Assembly: GCF_042453785.1 (NCBI RefSeq)
Contig: NC_091674.1
Coordinates: forward strand, 14,579,501-14,643,500
Length of the DNA: 64,000 nucleotides
Origin: Malus domestica
Taxonomy: Eukaryota; Streptophyta; Magnoliopsida; Rosales; Rosaceae
Direction: 5' to 3'
Shown here one piece after another: positions 35,462 to 44,732 of this stretch (positions are counted from its first letter, which is position 1; each line of letters starts with the position of its first letter). The notes below the pieces were generated by a model, which worked only from the letters and a program-made list of their open reading frames with translations, made no database searches and had not been told where the DNA came from. The position numbers and the translations under genes were made by a program.

Positions 35462-38224
35462 TCACTTCTCCTTGGAACCCACGGCATGCAGTGGGATATC
35501 CTCCACAACATGCTCCACAAAGTTCTCGTAGATTACATCCTTGAACGGAAATGGATAGTGATGTTTGTTGATGGGTGCGTTGTGTTGCCTAAGGTTCATG
35601 TTCATACGCCCACCATCGGGGATTTGCTTGGGTACCTGCACCAAAGAAGGGAACCACCTATCAACTTTAAATGGCATTGGATTTGGATTAGGTGGCTTAC
35701 CTATGTGATGTGATGAAGTGGCAGCAATGTGAACATTCTTCCCCATGGTGCTTTCGGCCACTTTGAGCATTTTGAGGGCAGTGGCCGTATGGTCCTTGTA
35801 CTCCACTCCAATTCCCTCGTCTTGCATGGTTCTTGATGCATCATTCGTGCTTGGTGCTGAATGGTCCGGTCTTATCTTTTCAATTTTACCAATGGCACAA
35901 CAAGAATGAACAATATTAGGAGTCTCAATGGATTCAGAAATTTTAAAACTAATCATGTCACCACCAAATGCCATAGTGACTAATCCTTTGGCCACGTCAA
36001 TCTTCGTTTGAGCCGTTTTCATGAATGGCCTTCCAAGGAGGATGGGCAATGAAGGGGCATGGTCCGATTCATCCATTTCGAGGACATAGAAATCCGCTGG
36101 GAAGACTAAATGATCAACCTGCACTAAAACGTCTTCCAAAACTCCCTTTGGATAAGCGTTAGATCTATCGGCCAATTGTATGATTACACCATCATGTTTA
36201 AGTGCTCCTAGATTCATAGATGCATACACAGAATATGGCATAACATTAATAGATGCTCCTAAATCTAGCATGGCAGATTTGAAACGGGTATTACCAATGA
36301 CACATGGAATTGTAAAACTTCCCGGGTCTTTGCATTTGGGGGGTAGTTTATGTTGCAAGATGGCGGAGACATTCTCACTTACATGTACCACCTCTTTCTC
36401 CCGGACACGTTTCTTTGTTGTACAAAGCTTCTTTAAACACTTGGCATACTTCGGGATTTGCTTTATGGCATCAAGGAGGGGAATGTTGGCATGCACCTTT
36501 CTAAATGTCTCTAGAACATCTTTTTCCTCCTCTTCGTTCTTTGATTGCAAAAATCTGCTAGGAAAGGGGACATTGGGCAGATTAGTATTCGAAATCACAA
36601 CATTTGGAACATTCTTACCTGAGGTGGACGGATGGGATGTCTTAGATGGCTGCGGCATGGGTGATGGTACCCTTGCCGTGGGGTAGGTGTTCTCATCTTC
36701 TTCGAGTTGTATCTTCTCATCTTCCTTGTTTCTCACCTCTTTTCCACTTCGTAATGTGATAGCCTTTGCAAATTCGAAGCCACCCTTTGGATTGACCACC
36801 GTAGTGCTTGGTAACTTACCATTTTCACGGAATTGCCCCAAAAATTCGGCCATTTGGCCCATTTGCTTCTTCAACTCATTAACCTCCTTTGCTTGGTTCT
36901 GCATTCCCTGCACCATGGTGGTTAGTAACTGATATGTTTTATCATCATTCATAGACGTACCTGGGTTAGTTTGGGAAGATTGTGCCTGAGGAGGTGGTTG
37001 TGGTTCCATTGGCCTTGGAAAGAAACCCAGGGGTTGTCGGAATCCACTTTGTTGGCCATATTGTGGTGCATCTCTCCATCTGAAATTGGGGTGGTCACGC
37101 CATCCCGGGTTGTATGTATTGGAGAAAGGATCATTCCTTGGTTGGTTTTGATTCCCATAACCCACAGCATTGGCCGATTCCCATCCTCCATTCTCAATTA
37201 ATTGAGGGCATTGATCAGATTGGTGTCCTTGAATGGAGCATACACCACAGATTGTAGTTCCTTGCGTTTTGGGGCCTTCAACCAACTGTGATAACATAGA
37301 CGTAAGGTTAGCCATTTGGGATTGTAACTCAGAAATAGAACTTACCTCATTGACATGATGTGGCCGTGGGGTGTCTCTTTGCCCAACACCTTCATATTGT
37401 TGTGCATTGAGTGCTCGATTCGCAATGAGAGTTTTGGCATCCCTAGGTGTCTTATCCACTAGAGCTCCTCCCGCGGAAGCATCCAACAGTTGCCGTTCAA
37501 GTGGTAAAAGACCTTCGAAAAAGTATTGAAAAAGTAACTCCTCCTTCATCTGATGCTGTGGACAAGAAGCAACAAGTGATTTAAATCGTTCATAATAAGA
37601 TGGAAAAGATTCACCTTGGCTTTGCTGAATTCCATTTATTTTTTTACGAAGAAGAATGATGCGAGAAGTTGGGAAAAACTTCTCCAGAAACGCCCTCTTC
37701 ATACTCTCCCAAGATGTAACTGTACCGGGAGCCAACTCGTATAACCAATCCTTGGCTTTGTCCATTAAAGAGAATGGAAAAGCCTTCATCTTTAAAATAC
37801 TTCCGTCAACGGTAACTGGAGTCATACTTGAGCATACCACTTCAAATTCCTTCAAATGTTTGTTCGGATCCTCCATGGACAGCCCATGGAACTTTGGAAT
37901 GTGATGGAGCAAACTTGACTTTAACTCGAACTCTTCAGTTTTACCTTGAGCAGCCATGGGATATTGGATACACAATGGTGCGGCATTATCCAAACCCGAG
38001 GCGGCAAGCTCCTTGAGCGTACGGTTGTCCATGGCTATACCTTGCTCTTCTCCACCCACTTGTGCCGTGGCCTTCTCTTCAACCTCAACTTCTTGCTCTT
38101 CTAATTCAGGCTCGGGACTAGGAGGATTAGACTCTTGCAATTTCTTTTTCCTTCTCAAAGTCCTCTCAAAATCACCGTCAAAGTCGGAGATATGCTCACG
38201 AACAGGTTGTGAGCTACGGGTCAT
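35462..38224 (-). CDS. Gag-protease polyprotein of the Athila-type element, intact, 920 aa
   Basis: One uninterrupted ORF. Residues 1-90 are charged and low complexity. A Retrotrans_gag domain spans about residues 105-235 (HIPKFHGLSMEDPNKHLKEF, KDWLYELAPGTVTSWESM, AFLEKFFPTSR). A CCHC zinc knuckle lies at about 326-339 (CGVCSIQGHQSDQC), followed by a Gln/Pro/Asn-rich linker. A retropepsin domain spans about 635-760, with the DLGASINVMP active site near residue 653 and PILLGRPFM near 730. The protein stops about 140 residues after the protease, where autonomous Athila elements continue into reverse transcriptase. Gag packages the element RNA in cytoplasmic particles and the protease matures it. 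An intact frame with catalytic Asp and all knuckle ligands suggests it is still, or was until recently, functional. Confidence 0.95.
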   Translation of the reverse strand: MTRSSQPVREHISDFDGDFERTLRRKKKLQESNPPSPEPELEEQEVEVEEKATAQVGGEEQGIAMDNRTLKELAASGLDNAAPLCIQYPMAAQGKTEEFELKSSLLHHIPKFHGLSMEDPNKHLKEFEVVCSSMTPVTVDGSILKMKAFPFSLMDKAKDWLYELAPGTVTSWESMKRAFLEKFFPTSRIILLRKKINGIQQSQGESFPSYYERFKSLVASCPQHQMKEELLFQYFFEGLLPLERQLLDASAGGALVDKTPRDAKTLIANRALNAQQYEGVGQRDTPRPHHVNEVSSISELQSQMANLTSMLSQLVEGPKTQGTTICGVCSIQGHQSDQCPQLIENGGWESANAVGYGNQNQPRNDPFSNTYNPGWRDHPNFRWRDAPQYGQQSGFRQPLGFFPRPMEPQPPPQAQSSQTNPGTSMNDDKTYQLLTTMVQGMQNQAKEVNELKKQMGQMAEFLGQFRENGKLPSTTVVNPKGGFEFAKAITLRSGKEVRNKEDEKIQLEEDENTYPTARVPSPMPQPSKTSHPSTSGKNVPNVVISNTNLPNVPFPSRFLQSKNEEEEKDVLETFRKVHANIPLLDAIKQIPKYAKCLKKLCTTKKRVREKEVVHVSENVSAILQHKLPPKCKDPGSFTIPCVIGNTRFKSAMLDLGASINVMPYSVYASMNLGALKHDGVIIQLADRSNAYPKGVLEDVLVQVDHLVFPADFYVLEMDESDHAPSLPILLGRPFMKTAQTKIDVAKGLVTMAFGGDMISFKISESIETPNIVHSCCAIGKIEKIRPDHSAPSTNDASRTMQDEGIGVEYKDHTATALKMLKVAESTMGKNVHIAATSSHHIGKPPNPNPMPFKVDRWFPSLVQVPKQIPDGGRMNMNLRQHNAPINKHHYPFPFKDVIYENFVEHVVEDIPLHAVGSKEK

Positions 38225-38340
38225 AAACTAGTACCTAAAAACAAAGAAAACAAAACAAATCAGCAAATTAAACAGAAACTTAAACAAAATACAATAATTC
38301 GAAAGAAAACAATCCAAGAGATTAGCAAAGTTGCTAATCC

Positions 38341-38360
38341 CCGGCAACGGCGCCAAAATT
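38341..38360 (-). promoter_or_regulatory. Primer binding site, tRNA-Asp type
   Basis: On the minus strand, directly after the 5' LTR, is TTTGGCGCCGTTGCCGG followed by GGA. This is the conserved Athila primer site, complementary to the 3' end of tRNA-Asp. Confidence 0.85.
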
Positions 38361-40757
38361 TGATGCGTAAAATAAGTTAACACACAAAATTAAACCCTCT
38401 TTTTATCAAATGTAGTAAAGTATGTAAGTAGGGATCGTTCTAGGCCGGGGATTAGGAGGGATTGCTAAACACTTGAAAACTGACTTAAAAACATAAAAAC
38501 AAAATTTAAAACACTAAACTAGACTCAAAGAATGCAAAACTATACTTTAAAATACTTAAACAAACATAAAACTCAAAACAGCAACCTAATGACTCAAAAC
38601 TGCCTAAAAACCAGTTTCTGGGCAGTTTTGAGAACCTAACAAGAACTTGGACGAAGTTGGATGAAAACTTGAATCAAAACACTTAGAATCACAAATCAAA
38701 ACACTTTCTAACTAATCTAAGACTTCAAAATAAAGGGGGATTTGTTTTGGACGAAAATTGAAAACAAAACAGAAACTTTAAAACAAAACAGATTGTAAAA
38801 CGTTTTTGGATGAAAAGGATGGATAAAAGGCTAGTTAGGAGGTTCTTCTCCACACATGACACACTTGCAAACAAAATGATTTTCAGTTGTTCTTTCAATA
38901 AATTATGAAACTCAACACCCCAAGTTAATTAGATACGCTTAAATTAACCTTCAAGTTCTCCTTAAGTTAATGAATTGGATGGAAAAGCGCATACAACAAT
39001 TCAAAGCATTCCTCAAAGGTTCCTTACGTGATGAGCACAATAAAGATACAATCAAGAATCATGAAGCACAATGAGAACTATAAGTGTTGACGAGGCATTC
39101 GTTACTATGATGAGCATGAAACTAGTGCCAAGAATTCATTCAACGCGATCGTTTTCAAGCGACCTTCACTACTTGTGATTATAAGATTGTAACTATTAGG
39201 TGAAACTCCCTCATAATCTAGCATCATATTCATGCATGAAAACTAAGTGTGCACTCTCAATCAACATACACAAATAAGTTATCAATCAAGTAGATGAACG
39301 AATTGAATCCGCAACTTATGAAATAACAACTGAATGTAATCAAATCATATTGCAAGCATGTACATGGTTTCGAATCACCCCCCAACTAAGGGGGTTTAGT
39401 TCCTCATTCTTGCAATACAAAGATACATAAAATTAGACATTAAAATCAAAGGAAAGAAAACACCTAAAATGCTCCAACTTGGAAAGCAAGTGCATCAATG
39501 GATCTCCCTTCCTCCTTGTTGCGGCATGAAGCTTGTGGACAGATTTTTGGGTGGATTTATGGTGTAGAATGGATGGGGAATGATATGGAGGGGTTTAGGG
39601 TGAGTGTGGAAGAGTGTTTGATGGTTGGAAGGTGGTGGAGAACTAGGCAAAGAGGGTGGAAGAAGGTGGAGTGGCTGTTATGTTTTCTAGGCACTAGAAT
39701 GGTGTTTTTGGGGTGTTTTGCTTCCTAGGGTGTGTATGGACGAATTTCTGTGATAAAATGATGAATATGGGGGATTCTCCTTTGGCCAAGGGGTGTAAAC
39801 ATGTATTTATAGGCCCCAAAAACCTTAGAAAATCAGGTTAGGCTAGGGATGAAATGCATGGCAAGTTGGTGTGTGTGGTGTGCAATGGTCCAAGGGTGAA
39901 AATGAAGTGATGATGCAAAGTGTGAAGGGTAAAATGGAGTGGTGTTGCAGCTAGGGAGCATGAATGATTGTGTACATAGCATAGAGATGGAAAGGGAGGT
40001 GAAATGTGTCAACAAATGGGTCAAAGGTGCAACAACATGTGTGACACATGCCATTGGATTCCAAATGTGAATGATGGAGCATCAATTGGTGCATGTAATG
40101 GATGTAAATGTTGTCTAAAATCTAATGGGTGAAGGGAACAAGAGGTATCAAGCAATTGAGTGAAATAATTAAATGAATTAAAGCATGAAATCAGAAATTA
40201 TGTAGGGGACAAGAATGATCAAGCATGGCATGGGAATCCAAAGGGAATTCTATGTGTTTTGCATGGCAAGGAGTGTGCAACTTGGAGTGACAAATTTTTG
40301 GGCTGAATTCTTTATCTTTTGGACACTAATTCTTCACATTCTTGGCCTCTTTAGTTCTCAAATTCGTCCATCCACTTTGGCCCATGCATTTGCTATCCAT
40401 TCCAAGCCCGAAACATGCTCCAAAGGCCTCCAAAATGCATCTTCTTGCATACTTTGTACTTAGAGTCTTTCACTTTGCATGTGGGCTTCTTTGCATGTGT
40501 ATGAGTTGTCATTGTTTATCCTTTCAATTACACACACACACTTGCACACACATATGCCCAAAACGTCCATCCTCATGCATGCAATCCATTTGAGCCCAAT
40601 ATTGATCCAACATGCACCAAAATGAACTTTTCTTGCCAAGGTTGTTATTAAGACCTACAAACAAATGAAAATGGCTTTAAACACTAAAATAACTAAAGAA
40701 ACACAACGTAAACGCACAAGAACAAGCCAATTAAGTCGCATAAATATGCTCATATCA
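38361..40757 (-). mobile_element. Athila-type element, 5' LTR
   Basis: It is collinear with 29322-31718 over 2397 bases. Differences include aagcgtgc/aagtgtgc, agagagcat/agggagcat and the end CTCCTATCA/CTCATATCA. The TATAAATA promoter box lies at 39804-39811 (minus). Confidence 0.95.
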
Positions 40758-40762
40758 CCCTC

Positions 40763-41799
40763 CATCGCAGATGAGGCAGAATTGCCCATATACAGCTTTT
40801 CTCCAGGGGCAACATGATGGTATTCGGGGAATAGATTTATTTCAGCGCAGATGTGCTTGGTAGCACCAGTATCCATCAACCATTCACTCACATTCGAGAC
40901 CATGTTGACCTCGGACACAACAACAGCCAAATCTTCATTGGTGATTGCCATGTTAACATCGTTGTTGTTGTTTCCGTTGGCATGATTTCATCCTTGCGAT
41001 GATAATAATCTTGTGCCTTGTGACCAGATTTGCCACACACATAGCAGGCACCCTTAATCTTCTTCAGATTCATGCCCTTAGAAACAAGGGCAAATTGTAC
41101 AAACTGCTTGGTTTTCAGAGCCTTATTCTTCTTCGGCTTGGCCTTAGAATGGCAGCAAACCCACCAGAACGATCTGCCTTTTTGTGGTCTTCTTCCACTC
41201 GTAGCCTTTGAATCAAATCTTCCATATTCATCTCACGACGTTTATGCTTGAGATAAATTTGGTAGTAATTCCAGGAAGTTGGCAACTTCTCAATTATCGC
41301 CCCAACTTGGAAATGCTCATTGATCTCGCATCTCTCGAAGTGCAATTCATAGATCAATTTATGGATTTCTTTGACCTGAGAGACAACAGATTTTGAATCC
41401 ACCATTGTATATTTGAGAAACTTACCAATAACAAATTTCTTTGAACCAGTATCATCAATCTTATACTTTTTCTCCAGGGATTCCCACAACTCCTTTGTTG
41501 TCTTGCACAAAGAATAAATGTCGTAGAGATTGTCATCCAAACTATTCAGAATATAATTCCTGTAACAAAACTCATAATGATTCCAAGCTTTAATTGCCAT
41601 GACAATCTCTTTCGTCTTTGGATTCTCATTAGACTTCAAAGCTTCTTCCTTGACAACATGAGCGAGATTCATAGTTGTCAGGAAAAACAACATCTTATGT
41701 TGCCATCTCTTGAAATCTAGCCCTTTGAACTTCTCAGTCTTTAGGCTTTTCATAGTATTTTGGCACAGCGCCATTCACATTCACATATTGTTTATCCAT
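40763..41799 (-). pseudogene. Copia-2 gag and N-terminal protease
   Basis: The likely start is the ATG at 41797-41799 (MDKQYVNVNGAVPKYYEKP), followed by a stop and frame change near 41734. A UBN2-type gag then reads FKGLDFKRWQHKMLFFLTT and NEHFQVGAIIEKLPTSWNYY. The zinc knuckle near 41040 reads CYVCGKSGHKAQDY, with the last Cys replaced by Tyr. The protease has an intact-looking DTGATKHIC (about 40865) and is cut at 40763 by the CCCTC duplication; its continuation is at 29316. At least two frame changes separate gag, knuckle and protease. Confidence 0.88.
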
Positions 41800-41817
41800 G
41801 AAATTTTGTTTCAAGAT

Positions 41818-41872
41818 TGTTGGAGATATGTCAACAATCTGTGATAAACTTATATATGCTAATAATAAATGC

Positions 41873-41910
<38 letters not shown>

Positions 41911-42081
41911 TAACAATTAATTAGTACATCACAAAGCCTAACCCAAGGGTGAGCCCAATTTCATCATTCATGGTTCATCACTCTAATCACAATCTATAAG
42001 GGACAAAGCCTTATAAAGTGAGGAAACCTTTTGGGAATGGTCAATGTGGGACAATGAAATTTCTACTCAAAATTTCCAACA
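41818..42081 (-). mobile_element. Copia-2 right LTR (5' LTR), 264 bp
   Basis: It starts TGTTGGAGATATG and ends TTTCCAACA, followed by ATGTA. An (AT)n run lies at 41875-41906. The part from about 41907 to 42081 has no counterpart in the left terminus. No canonical initiator-Met primer site is visible after it on the minus strand. Confidence 0.85.
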
Positions 42082-42179
42082 ATGTATATACTTATTTAAT
42101 ATTATGTTTTTCATTTGATTATTTGTTTGTTTAAAATATATTTTTCTTAACGGTTAACGAGTCAGGTCATATTACCTGT

Positions 42180-43915
42180 TGATGTGAAATAATCCAACAC
42201 TCAAATTAAAACCCTGTGATTGTAGTATATGTAAGTAGGGATCATTTTAGGCTGGGGATTAGAAGGGATGCTAATCTACTCAATTTAAACTTTAAAACAT
42301 TAAACTAGACTCAAAAATAGAAAACTAGACTCTTATGACTCAAAACTGACCAAATTGACTCAAAACAGCAAAACTAAGTTAAAATGACTCAAAACAGACT
42401 CTAGGGAGTGATTTAGACGAATTTAAGACTATGAAAACTCAAAACATTAAATTGGACAGATTTAAACACTTTTCTAACTAATCTAACACACTTAATAAAA
42501 GGGGAATTGATTTGGACGTAATTAATTAAATTGAACAGATTGCAAAACTAAATCAAACTAGGTACTAAATTAGGTGAATTGAATGGTGAAATAGGCTAGT
42601 TAGAGGGTCCTTCTCCACACATGAACATATGCAACATAACAATTTCCAGTATTGTTTCTTTAAACCATGAATGACAATGCCCCAAATTAATCGTGAATGC
42701 ACAAATTAACTCTCAGATTTCCCTAAATTCATTGAATTGAATGGACAATGCATCGCAACCAAATTATTTTTCTCAAGTTCCCTATATGAACAGCATGATA
42801 GAGATACATTCAAAGATCATTAAGTTCCATGGAAATCATAAGCATTGACAAGGCTATCGTAACTATGAACTGCATGATACTCCAGCCTAGAATCTACTTA
42901 ACACGATTGTGACTAGTAATCTCCACTACTTTTAATTATAAGTTCCTAACGATTAGGTGAAAGTCCCTTATAATTTAGCATCAGATTCATGTATGCAAAC
43001 TAAGTGTGCACCCTTAATCAACACACAAGAATAAGTTCTCAATCAAACAGATAAGTAAATCACATTCATGTTTTACGAAACAATAACTGAAAGTAATCAA
43101 TTCATATTAAACATATGTCCATGGCTTCGAATTCACCTCTAACTAATAAAAACTTAGTTACACATTTTCATAACAATTGAAAAGCAACAGAAAATAAACA
43201 TGAAAACGAAACGAGGGAGGAAATAACTCTTAGAACTCCAATGGTTGCAGGTGGCTTGCGCATAAGGTCCTTGTTCCAATGGAGGGCACAGCAAACTCCT
43301 TCCTCTCCAAAATTGCAGCAAAGGGTTGTAGAATGGTGTGAATTGCAGCTGAGAGGGTTTTAGAATGATCTGGGGGGTGGTTGGTCGAAATTATGGCTGA
43401 GAACATATATTTATAGGTTAAGGTTTGGCCGAATTTCTAGAGGAAAAGGCTTAGGGTTTTCGCACAAGGCTTGGCCCAATCCAAGGGCGGAAATAACTAG
43501 GGTTTCTGGTAGATTTTTAGGGTTTCTAAAAGAGTTTGGGATGCCACCTTTCTAGGGCTTCTAGAAAGGTGGGTGCGGCACATGTATAAAAGACGATATA
43601 GGCCTTCTAGAAGGGTTTTAGGTCCCCTTGCAGCTGATTACTCATCTTCCAAGTCTTGAATTAATTTCTTCATCTCTTCAGCACATTTCTCGCTTCATTT
43701 GATCTTCAAAAACGTCAATTCCTTGTGCTCCACATGCATGCAATCCATTCCAGCCCAAAATTGCTCTAAAATGCTTCAAAATGCACTTTCTTGCCAACTT
43801 TGCCAATTAGACCTACAAACAAACGAAAATAGCTTAAATCACTATAATAAACACAAACTAACTATGAAAATGCAAGAAAACAAACTAACTAAGTCGCATA
43901 AATATGCTCCTATCA
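42180..43915 (-). mobile_element. Athila-type solo LTR, 1736 bp
   Basis: It starts TGATGTGAAATAATCC and ends ATGCTCCTATCA, flanked by a perfect CCTGT (42175-42179 and 43916-43920). Both ends match the LTRs of the Athila-type element, with considerable internal divergence. A minus-strand TATAAATA lies at 43408-43415. Confidence 0.93.
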
Positions 43916-44142
43916 CCTGTTAATATTATCGGGTCAATTTCGGGTCGGGTCAATTTACCCGTTTATTTTAACGGATGTTACACGACACGACCTGTTAAGA
44001 TATCAGGTATGACACAAAAACAATATGAACAAGAATGTCAAGTCTAGTTGCATGCAAGCACATCTTGGGAACTTTCGGGTTTGGATTCCTTGAGCGAGTT
44101 TCTTTTGAGGATTGACTTTTGACTTTAGCTCCAACTTCTGCA

Positions 44143-44280
44143 GGTTTGATGTCATATTATTATTCTTTTGTTTGATGTCACATTCTTATTCTTTTAGAAC
44201 TATAATACTGATAACATTATTAATTTTTTGTTTGATGTCACATTATTATTCTTTTAGAACTATAATACTGATAGTTATTT
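44143..44280 (+). repeat. 60-bp direct repeat
   Basis: 44161-44220 and 44221-44280 are nearly identical (tttgatgtcacatt.ttatt, then cttttagaactataatactg). A partial third copy precedes them at 44143-44160. Confidence 0.85.
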
Positions 44281-44648
44281 GATAACTAAAAAAAATATAA
44301 CTAGACCGCAATAATAGCGACAAACATTTATTATTAAAACATTTATAAAATACATTCGAAGTCTGAACACACTGTCAAAGCCTCCTTAATAAAAGTCCAT
44401 CAAGGTGTGCATCGCAAATGCAAAGACAAATCAAAGCAATGAAGGGTGGATTCAAACCAACTGTTGGACTGTCGTGGTACTCGTAGGCGTCAAGCTGCCA
44501 TCAAAGAATTATTTACAAGAATGGTACCTGTTCAAAACAATGGTTTCCTTGATTCTTTCTACTTGCATTATTGTAACTACAATTCCTTTGGTGACGAAAG
44601 CATTGATACCCTAATTAAAAGAAAAAACAAGAAACCTAGAGAATGTAA

Positions 44649-44654
44649 TTTATT
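44649..44654 (-). terminator. Poly(A) signal of the GT47 gene
   Basis: AATAAA on the minus strand, about 80 bases after the stop codon of the GT47 gene, in AT-rich 3' UTR. Confidence 0.5.
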
Positions 44655-44732
44655 TTCTCACTTGTTACACAATTGGACACCCCCCACAAAAAGAAAAGAA
44701 TTCCATCATCCTATGAACAAGAGAATCACAAC

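Larger units (their letters stand above)
29322..40757 (-). mobile_element. Athila-type non-autonomous retrotransposon (LTR-gag-protease only)
   Basis: This is a complete insertion flanked by a perfect CCCTC (29317-29321 and 40758-40762) inside the copia-2 protease. The LTRs are 29322-31718 and 38361-40757, both 2397 bases, with about 14 differences counted by eye (about 0.6%), so the insertion is recent. Transcription runs on the minus strand. It has a tRNA-Asp-type primer site beside the right LTR and a polypurine tract beside the left LTR. The interior codes for an intact gag-protease but no RT, RNase H or integrase. This is the architecture described as TR-GAG elements. It must borrow the polymerase and integrase of an autonomous relative (inference). 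Confidence 0.95.
27960..42081 (-). mobile_element. Copia-2 element, internally deleted and carrying a nested Athila-type element
   Basis: Both outer ends are flanked by a perfect ATGTA (27955-27959 and 42082-42086). The left end starts TGTTGGAGATATGTCAACA and the right end stops CAAAATTTCCAACA. Minus-strand coding sequence (gag, protease, part of integrase) lies on both sides of the nested 11.4-kb element at 29322-40757. Reverse transcriptase and RNase H are missing between the integrase piece and the left terminus. Without the nested element the copy would be about 2.7 kb, so it is a deletion derivative. Confidence 0.9.

Noticed and set aside
36180-37197. Several plus- and minus-strand frames inside the gag-protease gene
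   Set aside because: Shadows of the 920-aa gag-protease frame.
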